Assembly (NCBI GenBank): GCA_963768765.1
Contig: CAVYJK010000028.1
Coordinates: forward strand, 62,001 to 126,000
DNA: 64,000 bases
Source of the DNA: DASWLF01 sp963768765
GTDB lineage: Bacteria > Desulfobacterota > Desulfobaccia > Desulfobaccales > 0-14-0-80-60-11
Direction of reading: 5' to 3'
In this document: positions 61,668 to 64,000 of the stretch, in pieces
How positions within the stretch are numbered: the first letter of the stretch is position 1
Layout of the letters: each line of letters begins with the position of its first letter
The notes under the pieces: generated by a model
The model's database searches: none
The model's input: only the letters and a program-made list of their open reading frames with translations
What the model was told of the DNA's origin: nothing
Program-made: the position numbers and the translations under genes

Positions 61668-61697
61668 ATTTAGCAAGAAGTCGAGGAAAAGATCATA

Positions 61698-61784
61698 ATG
61701 CAAACTTCCTGGCGCCGGAACTATTATTTTAGCTATTATTACTTTCCGGGCCCGGAGTGCGCCTCGACTTTTAAAAGAATGTAG
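61698..61784 (+). CDS. Aromatic-rich attenuator leader peptide
   Basis: ATG 61698 follows a GAGG at 61683-61686. The 28-residue peptide has W5, Y9-Y10-F11 and Y13-Y14-Y15-F16, so eight of twelve residues from position 5 to 16 are aromatic, plus F25. It ends with TAG 61782-61784. It is followed by overlapping antiterminator and terminator stems and then by aroA'. A run of Tyr and Phe codons at this place is the classic sensor of charged aromatic tRNA. The peptide itself probably has no function. Confidence 0.82.
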   Translation: MQTSWRRNYYFSYYYFPGPECASTFKRM

Positions 61785-61845
61785 GCAGAAGTTAAGAAAA
61801 TCTTTTAAAAGCCGTGGCGCAGGCGAGGCGACCACGGCTTTTTTT
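61762..61845 (+). terminator. Transcription attenuator in front of aroA'
   Basis: Terminator: 61807-61817 pairs with 61832-61842 (11 bp, 14-base loop), followed by T (61839-61845). Antiterminator: 61768-61778 pairs with 61801-61811 (11 bp, built from two CTTTTAAAAG copies) and uses the terminator's left arm. Protector: 61678-61686 pairs with 61762-61770 (9 bp). A ribosome stalled on the Tyr/Phe codons leaves 61768-61778 free, so the antiterminator forms; one that reaches the stop covers it, so the terminator forms. Confidence 0.8.
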
Positions 61846-61907
61846 GTTGGCCGGCCGTGGGTAGCCTCGGGGCCCCGAACCGGGGCGTCCACGACGAGGA
61901 GGAAGCA

Positions 61908-62705
61908 GTGGTTGGCAAACAGATTCGCATAGAGCGCATTATGAACCGGGACACCGGGCGCACCGTCATCGTCCCCATGGACCACGGGGTCACGGTGGGG
62001 CCCATCAACGGCCTCATCGACATGAAGACCACGGTTAATGCGGTGGCCAGCGGCGGGGCCAACGCCATCGTCATCCACAAGGGGCTGGTCGGGAGCGGCC
62101 ACCGCCGCCGGGGCAAGGACGTGGGGCTCATCATTCACCTGTCCGGCTCCACCTGCCTGTCGCCCTACCCCAACGCCAAGACCCTGGTATGCACCGTGGA
62201 GGAGGCCATCAAGCTGGGGGCCGACGCCATCTCCATCCATGTCAACATCGGCAACGGCACCGAGCGGGAGATGTTGGCGGACCTGGGTTTGGTGGCCCGG
62301 CAGGCCCGGGATTGGGGCATGCCGCTCCTGGCCATGATGTACCCCCGGGGCGAGAAGATCAAAGATGAATTTAACCCCCAGGTGATTATGCATGTGGCCC
62401 GTCTGGGGGCGGAATTGGGGGCGGACATCGTCAAGGTGTCCTACACCGGGTCGGTGGAGTCCTTCCGCAAGGTGGTGACCGGCTGCCCGGTGCCGGTGGT
62501 CATTGCCGGCGGCCCCAAGATGAGCTCGGACCGGGAGATTCTGGAAATGGTGCAGGGCGCCATCGAAGCCGGCGGCGCCGGGGTCTCCATCGGCCGCAAC
62601 GTCTTCCAGCACCGGGATCCCAGCCGCATGGTGGGGGCCATCAGCCTGCTGGTGCACGAAAACTCCGGCGTCGAGGAAGCCCTGTCCTTCCTCCAGGCGG
62701 TTTAA
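61908..62705 (+). CDS. 2-amino-3,7-dideoxy-D-threo-hept-6-ulosonate synthase (AroA')
   Basis: This aldolase joins L-aspartate semialdehyde to a sugar-derived ketose phosphate, the first step of the archaeal-type entry to 3-dehydroquinate. The DeoC/FbaB-type barrel shows RTVIVPMDHGVTVGPINGL, AIVIHKGLVGSGHRRRGKDV and SPYPNAKTLVCTVEEAIKLG. VKVSYTGSVESFRKVV carries the Schiff-base lysine. GTG 61908 has an AGGAGG site six bases before it; the frame further upstream lacks support. It is controlled by the attenuator directly upstream and followed by aroB'. Confidence 0.93.
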   Translation: MVGKQIRIERIMNRDTGRTVIVPMDHGVTVGPINGLIDMKTTVNAVASGGANAIVIHKGLVGSGHRRRGKDVGLIIHLSGSTCLSPYPNAKTLVCTVEEAIKLGADAISIHVNIGNGTEREMLADLGLVARQARDWGMPLLAMMYPRGEKIKDEFNPQVIMHVARLGAELGADIVKVSYTGSVESFRKVVTGCPVPVVIAGGPKMSSDREILEMVQGAIEAGGAGVSIGRNVFQHRDPSRMVGAISLLVHENSGVEEALSFLQAV

Positions 62706-63012
62706 AAGCAGTTTTGAGTTTCGAGTTTTGAGTTTCAAGAAACAACTTCGCCTCTAACTAACAGGAATGCTTTTAACTGTCATTCTGAGCGAAGCGAAGA
62801 ATTTTGTATTTTAAGATAGTTGATACCAAGTCGCCATCAAAACACTATTATTTTGTAGCCGCAGGCTTTAGCCTGCGCCTGCACAGGCGAGACGCCTGTG
62901 CCACCTGATAAAAACCGATATAGCGGTTTGATTGCAACTCAGTATGAGATCCTTCACTCCGTTCAGGATGACAGAAAAATAGGTTTTGAAATAGCTTCTA
63001 AAAACTAAAAAC
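62706..63012. repeat. Nested repeats between aroA' and aroB'
   Basis: A copy of the GTCATTCTGAGC family is split. Its left half is at 62778-62812 and its right half at 62942-62972. Between them lie CCGCAGGCTTTAGCCTGCG (62859-62877), CACAGGCGAGACGCCTGTG (62882-62900) and a CCGATATAGCGG unit (62916-62927), so one repeat family has inserted into another. Confidence 0.65.
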
Positions 63013-63034
63013 TCGAAACTTAGAGGAAGTGACC

Positions 63035-64000
63035 ATGAAACAACTGTGGGTCAAAGTGGACCCTTGGGACAAAAACCTGGTGACCGCGGCCCTGGAATCC
63101 GGGGCCGACGCGGTGTGGGTCCCCGAAGGCAAGGCGGGCGAGGTCAAGGCCCTGGGACTCATCCGGGTGGTGGCGCCCGACGGCGACCTGGTCCCGGGCC
63201 GGGACTTCCACGAAGTGGCCATCCGCGGCACCGAAGACGAAGGCGAGGTCATCCGCCTGGCCCGCCAGGGCCCCGTGGTGGTCAAGACCCCGGACTGGAC
63301 CATCATTCCCCTGGAAAACCTGGTGGCCCAGAGCGGCAACATCTTTGTGGAAGTGGCCGACCTCGAAACGGCCCGCACCGCCCTGGGGGTATTGGAGAAA
63401 GGGGTGGACGGCCTGGTGGTGGCCGGCGCCGATGCGGGCACCCTCAAGCAGATCGCCCGCCTGGTCAAGGAATCGTCCCCCCCCGTGGCCCTGACCGCAG
63501 CCCGCATCACCCGGGTCCAGCCCTTGGGGATGGGCGACCGGGTCTGCGTGGACACCTGCGCCAATCTGGGCCTGGGCGAGGGCATGCTGGTGGGCAACTC
63601 CTCCGGGGCCCTGTTCCTGGTGCATGCCGAGTCCCTGGAAAACCCTTACGTGGCCCCCCGGCCTTTCCGGGTCAACGCCGGGCCGGTGCACGCCTACATC
63701 CGGGTCTCCGCCGATAAGACCAGGTACCTGGGGGAACTCAAGGCCGGTGACGAAGTGCTGGTGGTCAATTACCAGGGCCGCACCCGGCCGGCGGTGGTGG
63801 GCCGGGTCAAGGTGGAGCGCCGCCCCCTGATGCTGGTGGCCGCCGCAGCCGACGGCCAGGAGATCACCGCCATCCTGCAAAACGCCGAGACCATCCGCCT
63901 TACCCGGCCGGACGGCGAGGCCCTTTCCATCGTCAGCCTTAAAAGCGGGGACGAAGTGCTGGTGGCCCTGGAAGAAGCCGGACGCCACTTCGGCCACAAG
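63035..64000 (+). CDS. 3-dehydroquinate synthase II (AroB'), 3' end cut by the window
   Basis: This enzyme oxidatively deaminates and cyclises the AroA' product to 3-dehydroquinate with NAD. ATG 63035 has a GAGGAAGTGACC site. The 322 codons visible match the family throughout: KQLWVKVDPWDKNLVTAALE, IIPLENLVAQSGNIFVEVAD, RVCVDTCANLGLGEGMLVGN, SSGALFLVHAESLENPYVAP and RPFRVNAGPVHAYIRVS. It ends in the EEAGRHFGHK region, so only a few residues are missing. Same strand as aroA', 329 bases downstream. Confidence 0.94.
   Translation, partial: MKQLWVKVDPWDKNLVTAALESGADAVWVPEGKAGEVKALGLIRVVAPDGDLVPGRDFHEVAIRGTEDEGEVIRLARQGPVVVKTPDWTIIPLENLVAQSGNIFVEVADLETARTALGVLEKGVDGLVVAGADAGTLKQIARLVKESSPPVALTAARITRVQPLGMGDRVCVDTCANLGLGEGMLVGNSSGALFLVHAESLENPYVAPRPFRVNAGPVHAYIRVSADKTRYLGELKAGDEVLVVNYQGRTRPAVVGRVKVERRPLMLVAAAADGQEITAILQNAETIRLTRPDGEALSIVSLKSGDEVLVALEEAGRHFGHK

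Overview
This GC-rich 64 kb window comes from a dissimilatory sulfate-reducing bacterium, most likely a Desulfobacterota ('deltaproteobacterial') lineage. The left edge carries sat-aprB-aprA and the first third of qmoA. The right edge carries the two-gene aroA'/aroB' route into the shikimate pathway, which some sulfate reducers use in place of DAHP synthase. Indolepyruvate:ferredoxin oxidoreductase, an ADP-forming acyl-CoA synthetase, a B12-dependent ribonucleotide reductase and several ferredoxin-type proteins fit an anaerobe. The assignment rests on gene content only.

Layout. 1-4.4 kb: sulfate activation and APS reduction (sat, aprB, aprA, qmoA; minus strand), with a CRP/FNR-type palindrome in front of sat and a terminator plus new promoter between aprA and qmoA. 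4.9-9.9 kb: a ferritin-like/cyclase fusion, a periplasmic binding protein, truA, argC, rpsI-rplM. 10-17 kb: a zinc-ribbon membrane protein, an SH3 lipoprotein, fabH, nrdJ, an AI-2E-family permease. 17.7-29 kb: a long minus-strand housekeeping run (ffh, rpsP, khpA, rimM, trmD, rplS, rnhB, yraN, rsmI, ptsH, ptsI, smpB), with a REP-type tyrosine transposase inserted into the start of yraN. 29.5-34.3 kb: rtcB-archease and iorBA. 34.7-41 kb: a response-regulator remnant, a ParA with a coiled-coil partner, a probable 6S RNA, a PH-domain protein, an aldo/keto reductase and a collagen-like/beta-propeller surface protein. 41.6-46 kb: acyl-CoA synthetase, moeA, a flippase-like protein. 46.3-52.4 kb: a TetR-controlled tripartite efflux operon containing an aldehyde dehydrogenase gene. 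52.5-64 kb: DUF362 plus polyferredoxin, a NUDIX hydrolase, a short peptide gene with a radical SAM/SPASM maturase, trpB2, a small cytochrome c, a TPR lipoprotein, tmRNA, DUF3786, then aroA' and aroB'.

Two undescribed-looking systems stand out. First, a 28-residue leader peptide (61698-61784) has eight aromatic residues among positions 5-16. It is followed by mutually exclusive antiterminator and terminator hairpins directly in front of aroA', which is the architecture of an aromatic-amino-acid transcription attenuator. Second, a 29-residue peptide gene (57396-57485) has a strong ribosome binding site and its own candidate promoter. A hairpin separates it from a SPASM radical SAM gene, so the pair looks like a minimal RiPP precursor and maturase. 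A third item is the REP transposase fused to yraN, which carries two copies of the local palindromic repeat inside its own reading frame.

Intergenic DNA is full of dispersed palindromic repeats of several families. At least twenty single-base indels break otherwise normal genes (aprA, nrdJ, rplS/rnhB, yraN, rtcB, moeA, the collagen-like gene, the AI-2E permease, the MFS pump, tolC). Most are one extra base in a short homopolymer and hit essential genes, so sequencing or assembly error is the simplest explanation. Frameshifted genes are given below at their reconstructed extents where the evidence is clear.
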